DNA of 64,000 nt from Novosphingobium terrae (lineage in GTDB: Bacteria; Pseudomonadota; Alphaproteobacteria; Sphingomonadales; Sphingomonadaceae): contig NZ_JABVZR010000002.1 of NCBI RefSeq assembly GCF_017163935.1, positions 1,922,001-1,986,000 of the forward strand. The letters are read 5' to 3'. Shown one piece after another: positions 1-8,757 of the stretch. The notes beneath the pieces were generated by a model, which saw nothing but the letters and a program-made list of their open reading frames with translations, did no database searches and had not been told where the DNA came from. Within the stretch, counting starts at the first letter, position 1, and the number at the start of each line of letters is the position of its first letter. Both the position numbers and the translations under genes were made by a program.

Positions 1-1953
1 GATGAAATTGTCAGGCTCCAGATAGGAATCGCCATGATAGGCGGCGGCCACATTGGCATGGACCCTCGCGCCCGCCAGCGCCGTGTCGTAATCCACCGCC
101 AGATTGCCGCTCACCTTTTCCGATGAGGGCAGGCGGTTGCCCGCCACATTGCCAGCGGTGATGGTGACACCGCCCGCCGGATTGGGAATGGCGATCTGGG
201 CATTGGGATAGTCGGCATATTCGGCATGCAGCAGCCCCAGCGCGCCCGAGATCTCCAGCCCTCTGGTCACCAGCGCCTGCATCTCCAGATCCAGCCCATA
301 GGTGTGGGCCTTGGCGGCATTGGTGACGATGGCAAGGTTGTTGACCACCTGCGAAACCTGAATGTTGGTGTAGTCGTAATAGAAGACCGAAGCGTTCAGA
401 CGGATACGCCGGTCGAACAGCTGCGTCTTCAGTCCTGCCTCATAAGCGTTGAGCTTTTCGGGCAGATAGGCGGGAGAGGCCGGGGCCAGCAGATTGTAAC
501 CGCCGCTCTTGAAGCCGGTGTTGAAGGAGGCATAGCCCAGCACAGCGGGCGCGAATTGGTGATCGAGCGCGACGCGGAAGCTCGGCTTCTCGATCGACTG
601 GCTTGAGGCCAGCAGCGGGCCGGGCCCGGTCGGCAGCGTCAGGGAAAACAGCTGGGAGGCCAGCAGATCGCGCTTTTCCCAGGTGTAGCGTGCGCCCAGC
701 GTCAGATGGCTGCCCGGCATGAATTCCCACGTCCCTTGTGCGAAACCGGCCAGCGATTGTGTGGTCTGTTTCCCGTCACGTCGGATGTAGCTGATCGGTA
801 GCGGGCTGCTGTAGGGTGGGCGCATCGTCAGCAAAGACGGGGAGGAGAATTCCTTGTTGTTGAAGTAATAGGCGCCGACCACCCAGGTCAGGGCCCCCGA
901 TGTCGGCGAGGTGAGCTGCAACTCCTGCGTATAGGCGTGGTTGGGCTGATCGCCGGCCACGGTGAACAGGGATGCAGCCGTGCCGTCATTGTCGAACAGC
1001 AGCGTGGAATGCATGTTCTGATAGGAGCTGATCGAGAGCAGATCGGCAAAGCCCAGATGCTGATTGATCGTAACACTGCCCGAATAGCCCTTGTTACGCA
1101 GGAAGCCGTCGAGATCATTGCGCGTGTCATAGCCATTGGCCACGGGCAGGGCGCCGGGATAGGTCGTTGTGGTGCCCGGATAGGGCGTGTAGACGATGCC
1201 CACGAATTTCTGGTCGAAATATTGCCCGACGACGCTGATCTTCGTCTGCGTGGAAGGCGTAAAGACCAGCTTGCCGCGCAGATTGACATCGCGGGCGACG
1301 CGATGCGTGTCATGGCCGGTGGTGTAATCCTTGCCCCAGCCGATGCCCTGCACGCCATATTGCCCGGCCAGACTTGCCGTCAACCCTTCGGCCAGACCGC
1401 CTGCGATATAGGCGTCGGTGTGCAGCGTTTCGTAATTGTCGATGCTGGTGCCCAGCTCGGCATGGAAATCCTGCGTGGGGTTGCGCGTGGTGACCTGGAT
1501 CACCCCCGCCGTGGAGTTGCGCCCGAACAAGGTCCCCTGCGGCCCCTTCAGCACCGCGACCTGAGTCACATCGCTCAGCCCGCTCAGGCCGCCGCGCGAA
1601 TAGGGGATGTAGACCCCATCGACATAGAGCGAGGCCGGGGATTCGGTGGTGGTGGCATTGGTGCCGATGCCGCGAATATAGGGCAGGAACGACGAATTGT
1701 TGATCCGCACATTGACGCCCGCCGCGATGGTGCCGATGTCTGCGGTGTTGGCCACGCCCTTGTTGGCCAGCGTGGCGGCATCGGCGGCGATGACGGAGAT
1801 CGGCACCTTTTGCAGATTTTCTGACCGCTTCTGCGCGGTCACGACAATCTCGCGCAAGCCGGTCTGGTCGGCGGGGGCATCCTGCGCCCGGGCGGGACAT
1901 GCGGCAAGAATGCCGATCAGCGAGACGCCGATACGAATACGGGTGGACGACAT
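1..1953 (-). CDS. TonB-dependent receptor, C-terminus beyond the window
   Basis: Outer-membrane TonB-dependent receptor that would import a scarce or bulky ligand, here probably an aromatic compound. The 651 visible residues begin with a signal peptide (ACPARAQ cleavage region near residue 24), then the TonB-box/plug start REIVVTAQKRSENLQ, the plug motifs GVYIPYSRGG and LKGPQGTLFGRNSTAG (about 125-145), and barrel strands. The ATG at 1953 follows AGGGAGAGG. The reading frame is still open at base 1, so roughly 100 or more residues of the barrel are missing. It lies 81 bases downstream of an exported amidohydrolase on the same strand, the same pairing seen at 19465-23026. The ligand cannot be told from sequence. 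Confidence 0.93.
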   Translation of the reverse strand, partial: MSSTRIRIGVSLIGILAACPARAQDAPADQTGLREIVVTAQKRSENLQKVPISVIAADAATLANKGVANTADIGTIAAGVNVRINNSSFLPYIRGIGTNATTTESPASLYVDGVYIPYSRGGLSGLSDVTQVAVLKGPQGTLFGRNSTAGVIQVTTRNPTQDFHAELGTSIDNYETLHTDAYIAGGLAEGLTASLAGQYGVQGIGWGKDYTTGHDTHRVARDVNLRGKLVFTPSTQTKISVVGQYFDQKFVGIVYTPYPGTTTTYPGALPVANGYDTRNDLDGFLRNKGYSGSVTINQHLGFADLLSISSYQNMHSTLLFDNDGTAASLFTVAGDQPNHAYTQELQLTSPTSGALTWVVGAYYFNNKEFSSPSLLTMRPPYSSPLPISYIRRDGKQTTQSLAGFAQGTWEFMPGSHLTLGARYTWEKRDLLASQLFSLTLPTGPGPLLASSQSIEKPSFRVALDHQFAPAVLGYASFNTGFKSGGYNLLAPASPAYLPEKLNAYEAGLKTQLFDRRIRLNASVFYYDYTNIQVSQVVNNLAIVTNAAKAHTYGLDLEMQALVTRGLEISGALGLLHAEYADYPNAQIAIPNPAGGVTITAGNVAGNRLPSSEKVSGNLAVDYDTALAGARVHANVAAAYHGDSYLEPDNFI

Positions 1954-2034
1954 AAACCTCTCCCTTGGTGCTTTCCGCGCATGTTTGCTGCGGTTGGTCT
2001 GGTGTGCTGGCCGGTCAGCCGGCGCGTGATCGGA

Positions 2035-3141
2035 TCATGGTGTCTTGCCGATCAGCGCCTCGGCATTGCCCGCCATGATGGCGTTGCGCAGTTGGGGGGA
2101 CAGCAGTGGTGTCTGCTCCAGCGCGGCGGCCAGGGCGTGGCAGGCCGGAACGGGCGTGTAGGGCCAGTCGCTGCCGTAATGGATGCGGCTGTGATCGGCG
2201 ACGGCGAGCAATGTGCTCAGCATATGCGGCACCGGCATGCCTGCCAGATCGAAATGCATCCGGCGCAGCGCCTCATGCATGGCAGGCGGGGGGGCGTGCC
2301 GGGCACCTTGCGCCAGCATCCCGGCGATGGCATCGATCCGCCCGGCCAGAATGGGCAGCGCCGCCCCGGCATGGGGCACCAGCAGGCGGATGTTCGGATA
2401 GCGCGCGAAGGTGCCCGAGAGCACCATATTGGTGACGCTACGGGTGGTGTCGAAGATGAATTCGATCAGCGGCGCGGGATAGCCCAGCCCCAGATCCTGT
2501 CCCCCCGCAGCGCAGCCGCAGGAGGTGTCGGGCGAGGTGGGATGGATGAACAGCACCGCCTTGCGCTTGTCCAGTTCGGCATAGACCGGGGCGAGTTGCG
2601 CATCGCCCAGATAGACGCCGTGGAAATTGGTCTCGAAGATCACCCCGGCGGCGCCCAGATGGTCGAGCGCATAGGTCACCTCCTCCACGGCGCCCGCCAC
2701 ATCGGGCAGGGGTGTGGAGGCGAAGAAGCCGATGCGCCCGCGATGGGCGGCGGCCAGCCGGGCGCCTTCCTCATTCACCCGCCGCGCCAGAGCGCGTGCC
2801 GCGGCATCATCGCCGAAATGCACGCCGGGGGAGGACACCGAGATGATCGCCTTGTCGATGCCCAGATCATCCATCATGGCGATCATCGCGGCCTCGCTCC
2901 AGGCGGGGGTGCCGGGAATGCCATCGGCTTTCAGCAGGTCTGCCTTGGCCAGCGCCTCGCGGTAGAAATCGGGCAGGAAGTGGTGGTGCAGGTCGATGCG
3001 GCGGGCTGGTGCGGAGGGTTGGCCTCCCCCTTGGGCGGCAGCGGAATCCACCGGCATCATCGCGGTGAAGGCTGCCGTGGCCAAAAGGTGGGCGGCGCCT
3101 CTGCGGCTGATGGTGCCGGGCGTAGGGGTATGGAGGGTCAT
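2035..3141 (-). CDS. Tat-exported amidohydrolase family 2 (ACMSD-like) hydrolase/decarboxylase
   Basis: Metal-dependent TIM-barrel enzyme of the amidohydrolase-2/ACMSD group, whose members decarboxylate or hydrolyse aromatic or ring-derived acids. 368 residues. The N-terminus has a twin-arginine signal (ISRRGAAHLL, residues 11-20, then a hydrophobic stretch to AAAQ), so it should act in the periplasm, which is unusual for the family. Metal-site residues visible: HxH at 52/54 (RIDLHHHF), H200 (FIHPTSP), H257 (VPHAGA), D325 (YGSDWPY). AAAGGTGA precedes the ATG. A TTGACT-N3-AGTCAA operator lies directly upstream of the ribosome site. It is a close paralogue of the gene at 21911, which also pairs with a TBDR. 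The substrate is unknown. Confidence 0.88.
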   Translation of the reverse strand: MTLHTPTPGTISRRGAAHLLATAAFTAMMPVDSAAAQGGGQPSAPARRIDLHHHFLPDFYREALAKADLLKADGIPGTPAWSEAAMIAMMDDLGIDKAIISVSSPGVHFGDDAAARALARRVNEEGARLAAAHRGRIGFFASTPLPDVAGAVEEVTYALDHLGAAGVIFETNFHGVYLGDAQLAPVYAELDKRKAVLFIHPTSPDTSCGCAAGGQDLGLGYPAPLIEFIFDTTRSVTNMVLSGTFARYPNIRLLVPHAGAALPILAGRIDAIAGMLAQGARHAPPPAMHEALRRMHFDLAGMPVPHMLSTLLAVADHSRIHYGSDWPYTPVPACHALAAALEQTPLLSPQLRNAIMAGNAEALIGKTP

Positions 3142-3152
3142 GATTTCACCTT

Positions 3153-3167
3153 TTGACTACAAGTCAA
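3153..3167. promoter_or_regulatory. Palindromic operator O1 (TTGACT-ACA-AGTCAA)
   Basis: Perfect 6-3-6 inverted repeat between the Rieske oxygenase stop codon and the amidohydrolase at 3141, ending 12 bases before that start codon. A bound repressor here would sit on the ribosome site and transcription start of the amidohydrolase-TBDR unit. It is one of eight such sites in the first 32 kb. Confidence 0.75.
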
Positions 3168-3170
3168 TTT

Positions 3171-4193
3171 TTAGACCGTAAGACGCGCCGCATCCTGACC
3201 TGCTTCGGACTCCAGCAGGCGTTTCATCACGCGGCGCGCGCGCAAGCCGCCGGAATCGATGGGCAGGATAAAGGGATGAAGCGCCATCAGCTCGGCTCCC
3301 TCCATCGCCAGATCGACCGCTTCCAGCATGGGTCCGTCCTCGGTGTCGATGACGTGGCGCTGGGTGGTCTGGATGGTTCTGGCCCTGTCGGCGGGCATCG
3401 CCGCGCTGAGCGTGGTGGACATGAAATAATGGGTCATACCCGCATTGGCCGGGGTGCCGATGTGAAAGAACCGTCCGGGCTCGGCGGTGTCGATGGAGCC
3501 GCCGCTTTTCACCGCGCGCCCGGCAAAGGTGATGACATTGCCGGGATGCCAGCGAATGCTGATCTGCGTGTCGATCCGCTCCCCCAGCGCGGCAAAGCGC
3601 GGTGAGGGCGGCGCGTCGAAATTACGGAAGACGACATCGACGCAATTGTTGACTTCGCTGACCTCCAGCGTGTTGTTCTCGGGCGGGCCGCCGGAAAAGC
3701 TGCCCTGATGCAGGTAATCGGCGTGAGACAAATCCAGCAGATTGTCGACCAGCACATCGACGCGATATTGCGCTTCGATGTAATTGTACACGGTCACTGT
3801 CGCCGGATCGTCAATATAGGCAAGATCCGGGATCTGGGCCGGATCGGCCCTGGCGTCATGTCCTGTCCACACCCAGACCATGCCATAGCGTTCAGTCACC
3901 GGATAGGCGCGGACATGGGCGTTGGGCGGGATCTTGTCGCTGTGCGGATTGGTCACGCAATGGCCAGCATCGTCAAAGCACAGGCCATGATATTTGCAGC
4001 GGATGACATCGCCCTCCAGCGTGCCCCGGCTGAGCGGCGCGAAACGGTGCGAGCAGCGATCCTCAATGGCCGCGACGGAGCCATCCAGCTTGCGGTAGAA
4101 GGCGATCCACTGGCCGCAGATTTCTCGCCGCAGAATGTCGCGCCCCAGATTGGCGGAGAGTTCCGCCACATACCAGACGTCTTTCAGGAACAT
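3171..4193 (-). CDS. Rieske non-heme iron oxygenase, VanA-like
   Basis: Oxygenase component of the ring-hydroxylating/O-demethylating Rieske family. These enzymes need a partner ferredoxin reductase, and none is visible nearby. 340 residues. The Rieske 2Fe-2S site is C47-x-H49...C66-x2-H69 with the normal 16-residue spacing. The mononuclear iron region is N151-x2-D154-x2-H157-x4-H162 (NLLDLSHADYLH), typical of vanillate O-demethylase and dicamba demethylase relatives. The ATG at 4193 (MFLKDVWYVA, the usual family start) is preceded by AAAGGATGGAG; longer in-frame starts are less likely. It lies 40 bases after an SDR gene on the same strand and probably shares its transcript. Substrate could be a methoxylated or carboxylated aromatic; not determined. 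Confidence 0.9.
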   Translation of the reverse strand: MFLKDVWYVAELSANLGRDILRREICGQWIAFYRKLDGSVAAIEDRCSHRFAPLSRGTLEGDVIRCKYHGLCFDDAGHCVTNPHSDKIPPNAHVRAYPVTERYGMVWVWTGHDARADPAQIPDLAYIDDPATVTVYNYIEAQYRVDVLVDNLLDLSHADYLHQGSFSGGPPENNTLEVSEVNNCVDVVFRNFDAPPSPRFAALGERIDTQISIRWHPGNVITFAGRAVKSGGSIDTAEPGRFFHIGTPANAGMTHYFMSTTLSAAMPADRARTIQTTQRHVIDTEDGPMLEAVDLAMEGAELMALHPFILPIDSGGLRARRVMKRLLESEAGQDAARLTV

Positions 4194-4233
4194 CGTCTCC
4201 ATCCTTTTATCGTTATGCATGCGGCTCCGGCTG

Positions 4234-4974
4234 CTACCAGCGGTGGCGGTTCTGAACGGCATGGCCATCATGGAAGAAGCCGCCCGTCGGCCCCAGCGGG
4301 CCCAGCGTGGCCAGATGCACCGCCACGGCTGCGGCCTGATCGACATCGCGATAGCCGGTGTGGCCGTTCATATCCGTGGCGGTGAAGCCCGGATCGGCGG
4401 CATTGACCTTGATCCCCTCGGCCAGCAGCTCCTTGGCCAGCTTGACCGTCAGCATGTTGAGCGCGCTTTTGGAGGCGCAATAGCCCGCATGGTCAACATT
4501 CCAGTACAGGCCCGCCATATCGCCGGTTTCCGCCAGCGAGCCCAGCCCGCTGCTCATCATCACGATCCGCGCGGCAGGCGATCGGCGCAGCAGCGGCAGC
4601 AAGGCCTGAGTCACGCGCAGCGGCCCCAGCGTGTTGACCTCGAACATGGCGCGGATGGAATCGATCTGCTCCTCGCTGGCGGGGCCGGGCGTGCCGATGC
4701 TGATGCCTGCGTTGTTGACCAGCACATCGAGCGCACCGATCTCCTTTTCCAGCCGCCGGGCTGCCGCGCCCACGCTGTCATCATCGCTCACATCGATGGT
4801 GAGGGCATGGGCATCGATACCGGCATGGCGCAGATCGTCGGCGGCGGTCTGCCCCCGCGCGGCATCGCGGCAGCCGAGCCAGACCGTATGGCCCGCCGCA
4901 CCCAGCTGATGCGCGATGGCAAGGCCAATGCCTTTGTTGGCGCCGGTGATCAGCGCCGTGGAACGGATTGTCAT
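4234..4974 (-). CDS. Short-chain dehydrogenase/reductase
   Basis: NAD(P)-dependent oxidoreductase of the classical SDR family, 246 residues. Visible motifs: cofactor-binding TGANKGIG near residue 10, NNAG, the active-site serine segment MMSSGLGS, and the catalytic YCASK. A strong AAGGAG lies 7 bases before the ATG at 4974, so an in-frame start 16 codons upstream was not used. It is the first gene of a likely two-gene transcript with the Rieske oxygenase. It is divergent from an AraC-type regulator, which may control it. The substrate is probably an alcohol or ketone intermediate of the aromatic pathway, but the sequence does not say which. Confidence 0.88.
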   Translation of the reverse strand: MTIRSTALITGANKGIGLAIAHQLGAAGHTVWLGCRDAARGQTAADDLRHAGIDAHALTIDVSDDDSVGAAARRLEKEIGALDVLVNNAGISIGTPGPASEEQIDSIRAMFEVNTLGPLRVTQALLPLLRRSPAARIVMMSSGLGSLAETGDMAGLYWNVDHAGYCASKSALNMLTVKLAKELLAEGIKVNAADPGFTATDMNGHTGYRDVDQAAAVAVHLATLGPLGPTGGFFHDGHAVQNRHRW

Positions 4975-5123
4975 GGGGTTCTCCTTGGCCTTGATCTTCC
5001 GCCAAGCCGGTCCCTCACGCATTCCTCATCGTACCAAAGATTTGTCTGATCCTTCCAAACTGGTTACGCTGGCAGCAAACGACCCCACATGTCTTCCACA
5101 AGGCATGGTGAGAGGAGAGAGTG

Positions 5124-5993
5124 ATGCTGGCCAGGTTGATCGCGACGGCGCAGCGCCATGCTGCTCGCCCCCATCTTTGTGTTCCGCGCCTGTCGATCCG
5201 GTCGTCGGATGCGCCGGGTGTGCCCGTGCCGATCCTGTTTCAGCCGGTTTTCTACATGCTGCTGCAGGGGGGCAAGCGGATGACGATGGCAGGCAAATCC
5301 AGTGACTGGACGCCCGGCACCTGTGCGGTGGCCTCAGTGGGGCTGCCTTTCATCACCCAGACCATCGAGGCCACGCCGGAGCGGCCCTATCTGGGGATCG
5401 AGATCAGGCTGGATGCCGGGATCGTTGCCGGGCTGTTGCTGGATATGCCCGATCAGCAGCATGAGGAGAGCGAAGGCGGGGGCGGGGCGATGACCACCGC
5501 GCAGGCCAGCGCCAGTGTGCTGGAGCCTTTCAAACGGCTGGTCGGATTGCTGGATGCACCTGAGGATGTCGCCGTGCTGGCGCCAAACTTCGAGCGGGAG
5601 CTGTATTATCGCCTGCTGCAGGGGCCGATGGGGGGCACCTTGCGCCAGATCGGACGTACCAACACCCGTTTCGCCCAGATCCGCGCGGCAGCGACATGGA
5701 TCTGCCAGCATGCCGATGCGCCTTTGTCCGTGCCGCATCTGGCCGCATCGGTGGGGATGAGCGTCACCTCCTTCCATCGCCATTTCAAGATCGCGACCGG
5801 GCAAAGCCCGCTTGCCTATCAGCACCATCTGCGGCTGATCGAGGCGCGACGTCGTCTTGCATCGGGATCGGTGACGGTTACGGAAACCGCCTTTGCCAGC
5901 GGCTATGCCAGCGCCGCCCAGTTCAGCCGTGAGTACAAGCGGCTGTTTGGCATTGCGCCCTTCCGGGATCTGGGCTTGCTCAGGCAGGCCTAG
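5124..5993 (+). CDS. AraC-family transcriptional regulator
   Basis: DNA-binding activator of 289 residues. The N-terminal half resembles the AraC N-terminal ligand domain (FYMLLQGGKRMTMAGK and GIEIRLD segments). The C-terminal 100 residues carry two helix-turn-helix motifs: LSVPHLAASVGMSVTSFHRHFK, and the second with ASGYASAAQFSREYKRLFG. GAGGAG precedes the ATG by about 6 bases. It is divergent from the SDR-Rieske unit (about 150 bases between starts), the usual arrangement for an activator and its target. The 3' end overlaps the end of the interrupted LysR gene by four bases in convergent orientation. Confidence 0.9.
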   Translation: MLARLIATAQRHAARPHLCVPRLSIRSSDAPGVPVPILFQPVFYMLLQGGKRMTMAGKSSDWTPGTCAVASVGLPFITQTIEATPERPYLGIEIRLDAGIVAGLLLDMPDQQHEESEGGGGAMTTAQASASVLEPFKRLVGLLDAPEDVAVLAPNFERELYYRLLQGPMGGTLRQIGRTNTRFAQIRAAATWICQHADAPLSVPHLAASVGMSVTSFHRHFKIATGQSPLAYQHHLRLIEARRRLASGSVTVTETAFASGYASAAQFSREYKRLFGIAPFRDLGLLRQA

Positions 5994-6919
5994 CGGTGGT
6001 CCTGAGGTTGCGCTGTCTTGAACAGATTGCGTGACAGGGCAAGCAGCCAGCCTATGTCCGGATCGGCCTCGCGCCGCTTCAGCCAGTGATGGGCGATGGG
6101 GATCGGCGGCACCGGGAAGGGCGGGCTCAGCACCTGAAGATCACCGCCGGACGCAAGCGCCTCCGCCACCTAGCGCGGGGCCACGGCGATCAGGTCCGAG
6201 GTACGGATCAGTTGGGGCAGGCTGGAAAAATTGGCGGGGCGCAGGCGGATGCGCAGCGCGATGTTCAGCCGCGCGATCTCCTCGATATACAGGCTGTAGG
6301 GCCGGTTGACCGGCATGACGACCACATGCTCGCCCCGCACGAAAGCCTCCAGCGTGGCGGGATCGGACATGGTGGGATGCCCTTTCCGCACAAGGCAGGC
6401 CAGACGGTGCGAGGTCAGCTGTTCGGAGGCGATCACGGCAGGGTCCAGCTCGGGAAAATGCCCCAGCGCAAGATCGACCATGCCGCTGTTCATGGCATCG
6501 CGAATCTGCGCGGGCTCCAGATTGAGCGTCCTGAGCGTCAGATGGGGGGCCTGTTCAGCCAGAGCCTGCGCCAGCCTGGGCAGATAGATCAACTCGCCCG
6601 CTTCCGACATGCACAGGGTCAGGGTGCGCGTGCTGGTCAGAGGATCGAAGCGGGCGGCGTGAAACACCTGGCGATCCAGCAGGCCGAGCGCCTCGCTGAC
6701 AGGCGCGCGCAGCGTGGCCGCAAAGGCGGTGGGCACCATGCCTTCACGCGTGCGGCGGAAAAGATCGTCCTGAAAAAAGTCGCGCAGTTTGCCCAGCCCC
6801 ACGCTGACGGTGGGCTGGCTGACACCCAGATGCAGCGCCACGCCGGTGACCGAGCGCCGCTCGAACATGGCATCCAGCAGGAGCAGGAGATTGAGATCCA
6901 GTCGATGGATATTATTCAT
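5990..6919 (-). pseudogene. LysR-family regulator interrupted by an in-frame stop
   Basis: LysR-type regulator of the NodD/NahR-like branch (starts MNNIHRLDLNLLLLLDAM; helix-turn-helix with LGVSQPTVSVGLGKLRDFF; LysR substrate domain after). Translation stops at a TAG at 6170-6172 after 249 residues (...TSDLIAVAPR). In the same frame the sequence continues VAEALASGGDLQVLSP... HHWLKRREADPDIGW... to a second TAG at 5990, giving about 309 codons, the normal family length, with a recognisable C-terminal segment. One base change therefore removes the last 60 residues. The product may be unstable or constitutively changed. The ATG at 6919 was chosen for family fit; its ribosome site is weak. A divergent TBDR remnant lies beside it. 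Confidence 0.85.
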
Positions 6920-7029
6920 TGTAATAAAGCCTATCATGATATTTCGTATGGTCAATAAAACGGACCGTCTTCATAGTCCTCTGATGAAACGCTCGCAGGG
7001 AAAGAGGCGTTGAAAGGAGGAGGGTCGTT

Positions 7030-7222
7030 ATGACATTCGCATCGGGGGTGCTTGTCGCGTCCGGCTCGCTGGTGATGATCCATCCTGTGGTCTGGGCTCA
7101 GAAAATCGAGACGCCGGGGGGCGGTTCGCGCTCACTCTTCAGGCGAAGGCACGCCTGCGGGGCTGCAGAGCCATTCGGGGCCGCCGCGCAGCTATGGCCT
7201 GTCGGCCAAACCCCGTTTCTGA
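7030..7222 (+). pseudogene. Remnant of a TonB-dependent receptor (signal peptide plus C-terminal tail only)
   Basis: A strong ribosome site (AAAGGAGGAGG) leads an ATG at 7030 and a signal-peptide-like start, MTFASGVLVASGSLVMIHPV followed by VWAQ. The rest of that frame is nonsense-like. In another frame, codons 7130-7222 read AHSSGEGTPAGLQ, SHSGPPRSYGLS, AKPRF and stop. This matches the end of the intact TBDR at 19465 (GGTAGLLVEGT, SAPRTYGVRLTAKY and stop). The simplest reading is a TBDR gene that lost about 2 kb internally, with a frame change at the junction. It was probably the target of the neighbouring LysR gene, which is also broken. A 75-residue read-through frame overlaps the pirin start and is unlikely to be a real protein. 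Confidence 0.65.
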
Positions 7223-7243
7223 AAGATATCAGGGGAATGAAGC

Positions 7244-7957
7244 ATGTTGCAGCATAGGCCGCTCTCGCAGATCGGCGCTGTCGATCATGGTTGGCTGAAG
7301 GCGCGGCTGCATGTCGCCATCGGCGGGCAGGGACATCCTGCGCATCATCCCATCGGCAATCTGGTGGTGTTCAACGATGACGAGATCGCTGCCGGAGCCG
7401 GTTTTCCCACGCATCCCCATGCCGATATGGAGATCGTCACCTATGTTCGCGCGGGCGTGGTGACCCATGAAGACAGCATGGGCAACAAGGGCCAGATCAA
7501 GGCCGGGAAGGTGTTGGCGATGAGCACCGGAACCGGCATCCGTCATTCCGAGTACAATGCCCATCAGCAGCCTGCCTGTCTGTTCCAGATCTGGTTGTGG
7601 CCGCGTGAGCGGGGCGGGGTGCCGCAATGGGGCATTTGCTCTTTTCCTGATGCGGAGCGTTCCGGCGCCTTTATGCCCTTGGCCAGCGGCTATCAGGCGC
7701 CCGGCGCCATTGCGATCCGCGCGGATGCCGAGGTTTATGGTGCCTTCCTCACCGCAGGAGCTGCCACGCGCTTTGACATTCGCCCCGGGCACAGCGGCTA
7801 TCTGGTCCCGGCCAGCGGCTGCGTGACTGTCAATGGCGAGCGGATTGAAACGCGTTCGGGGCTGCTTATCCGCAACGAAAATGCGGTCGAGGTCGAGGCG
7901 CTGAGCGATGCCGAGGTCATTCTGGTGGTCACTGCCGCAGTGTCTCCGCCTTTGTGA
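7244..7957 (+). CDS. Pirin-family bicupin protein
   Basis: 237-residue bicupin of the pirin/YhaK family. Some members have quercetin 2,3-dioxygenase activity; others act as redox or stress proteins. Metal-site residues of the N-terminal cupin are visible as THPHADME (near 61-68), then GTGIRHSEYN (near 102-111) with a histidine in the expected place. AGGGGA sits 7 bases before the ATG. It lies just downstream of the TBDR remnant and ends 34 bases before a convergent TetR gene. The true substrate is unknown; a flavonoid or phenolic role fits the neighbourhood but is not shown. Confidence 0.88.
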   Translation: MLQHRPLSQIGAVDHGWLKARLHVAIGGQGHPAHHPIGNLVVFNDDEIAAGAGFPTHPHADMEIVTYVRAGVVTHEDSMGNKGQIKAGKVLAMSTGTGIRHSEYNAHQQPACLFQIWLWPRERGGVPQWGICSFPDAERSGAFMPLASGYQAPGAIAIRADAEVYGAFLTAGAATRFDIRPGHSGYLVPASGCVTVNGERIETRSGLLIRNENAVEVEALSDAEVILVVTAAVSPPL

Positions 7958-7991
7958 CAACCCGTCCAAAGGGGAGGCATTGGCCTTAGCG

Positions 7992-8618
7992 TCATCGCGC
8001 CGGAAGCCCCTCCGCCGCTGCTTCGGGCTGGGGGAAATGCTTGAGGGCCTGCACCGCAACGGCCGTCAGATCTTCAGAAGAAGCGCCATCCAGGGCCTGC
8101 AACGGCAGACCTTGCAGGACGGTGAAGATAAACCGCGCCTCGATCTCGGCATCGGTCGTTTCGGGCAGCACGCCGGTCTCGACATCCCGCGCGATACGAT
8201 GCTGGAGGGCATGGCGCGCCTCGTCACGCAGCTTTTGCAATCGGGCGGCCAGATCGGCATGTTCGGAGGCGGCGGTCAGCATCCCGCTGGACATCATGTA
8301 GCCCATCGGCGTGTCCGGTCTGGTCGCTGCCGCCACGCCGCGTTTCAGCAGGGTTTCGACAGCATTCCGCGCGGAGGAGGCCGCAGCAATGTCTTCCGCC
8401 GAGAGCAGGCCGGCCCCATAGCGCGCAAAGGCCTGCCGATGCAGCTCCGCCTTGCTGCCGAAGACGTCATAGAGCGTCGAGCGCGCGATCCCCATGGCCT
8501 TGATCAGATCGTCAATGCTCACGCTTTCATAGCCGTGGTGCCAGAACAGCCTGAGGGCGGCATCGAGCGCCTGCCCACGGTCAAAACGCGATGGCCAACC
8601 GCTGGGCAACAGGTTCAT
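7992..8618 (-). CDS. TetR-family transcriptional regulator
   Basis: 208-residue one-component regulator. The N-terminal helix-turn-helix reads ALDAALRLFWHHGYESVSIDDLIKAMGIARSTLYDVFGSKAEL, followed by a diverse ligand domain of mainly helical sequence. The start MNLLPSGWPSRFDRG at 8618 is preferred over an upstream TTG. It is convergent with pirin. On the same strand it lies about 140 bases after the end of the aldehyde dehydrogenase gene, with a hairpin between, so it is likely transcribed separately. No operator for it could be assigned. Confidence 0.88.
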   Translation of the reverse strand: MNLLPSGWPSRFDRGQALDAALRLFWHHGYESVSIDDLIKAMGIARSTLYDVFGSKAELHRQAFARYGAGLLSAEDIAAASSARNAVETLLKRGVAAATRPDTPMGYMMSSGMLTAASEHADLAARLQKLRDEARHALQHRIARDVETGVLPETTDAEIEARFIFTVLQGLPLQALDGASSEDLTAVAVQALKHFPQPEAAAEGLPAR

Positions 8619-8713
8619 GACCGCATCCGCGTTGCGCAACTTGGTCGCGGGGCGTGAAACATCAGGTCAAACATCGCCCAGATCCTTGTGGGTTGGGGAG
8701 GGTCGCAAGATCA

Positions 8714-8743
8714 TGGGTATGGAACGCGAAGGCTCCATACCCA
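8714..8743 (-). terminator. Hairpin after the aldehyde dehydrogenase gene
   Basis: Perfect 10-base-pair inverted repeat (TGGGTATGGA / TCCATACCCA) with a 10-base loop, 15 bases after the stop codon of the gene at 8758. No clear T run follows, so it may be a transcript-stabilising 3' end rather than a strong intrinsic terminator. Confidence 0.55.
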
Positions 8744-8757
8744 CACGCCGTCTGCGA

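Noticed and set aside
7030..7257. A 75-residue protein with a strong ribosome site
   Set aside because: It runs into the pirin start, and its second half is an out-of-frame reading of a TBDR tail; treated as a receptor remnant.
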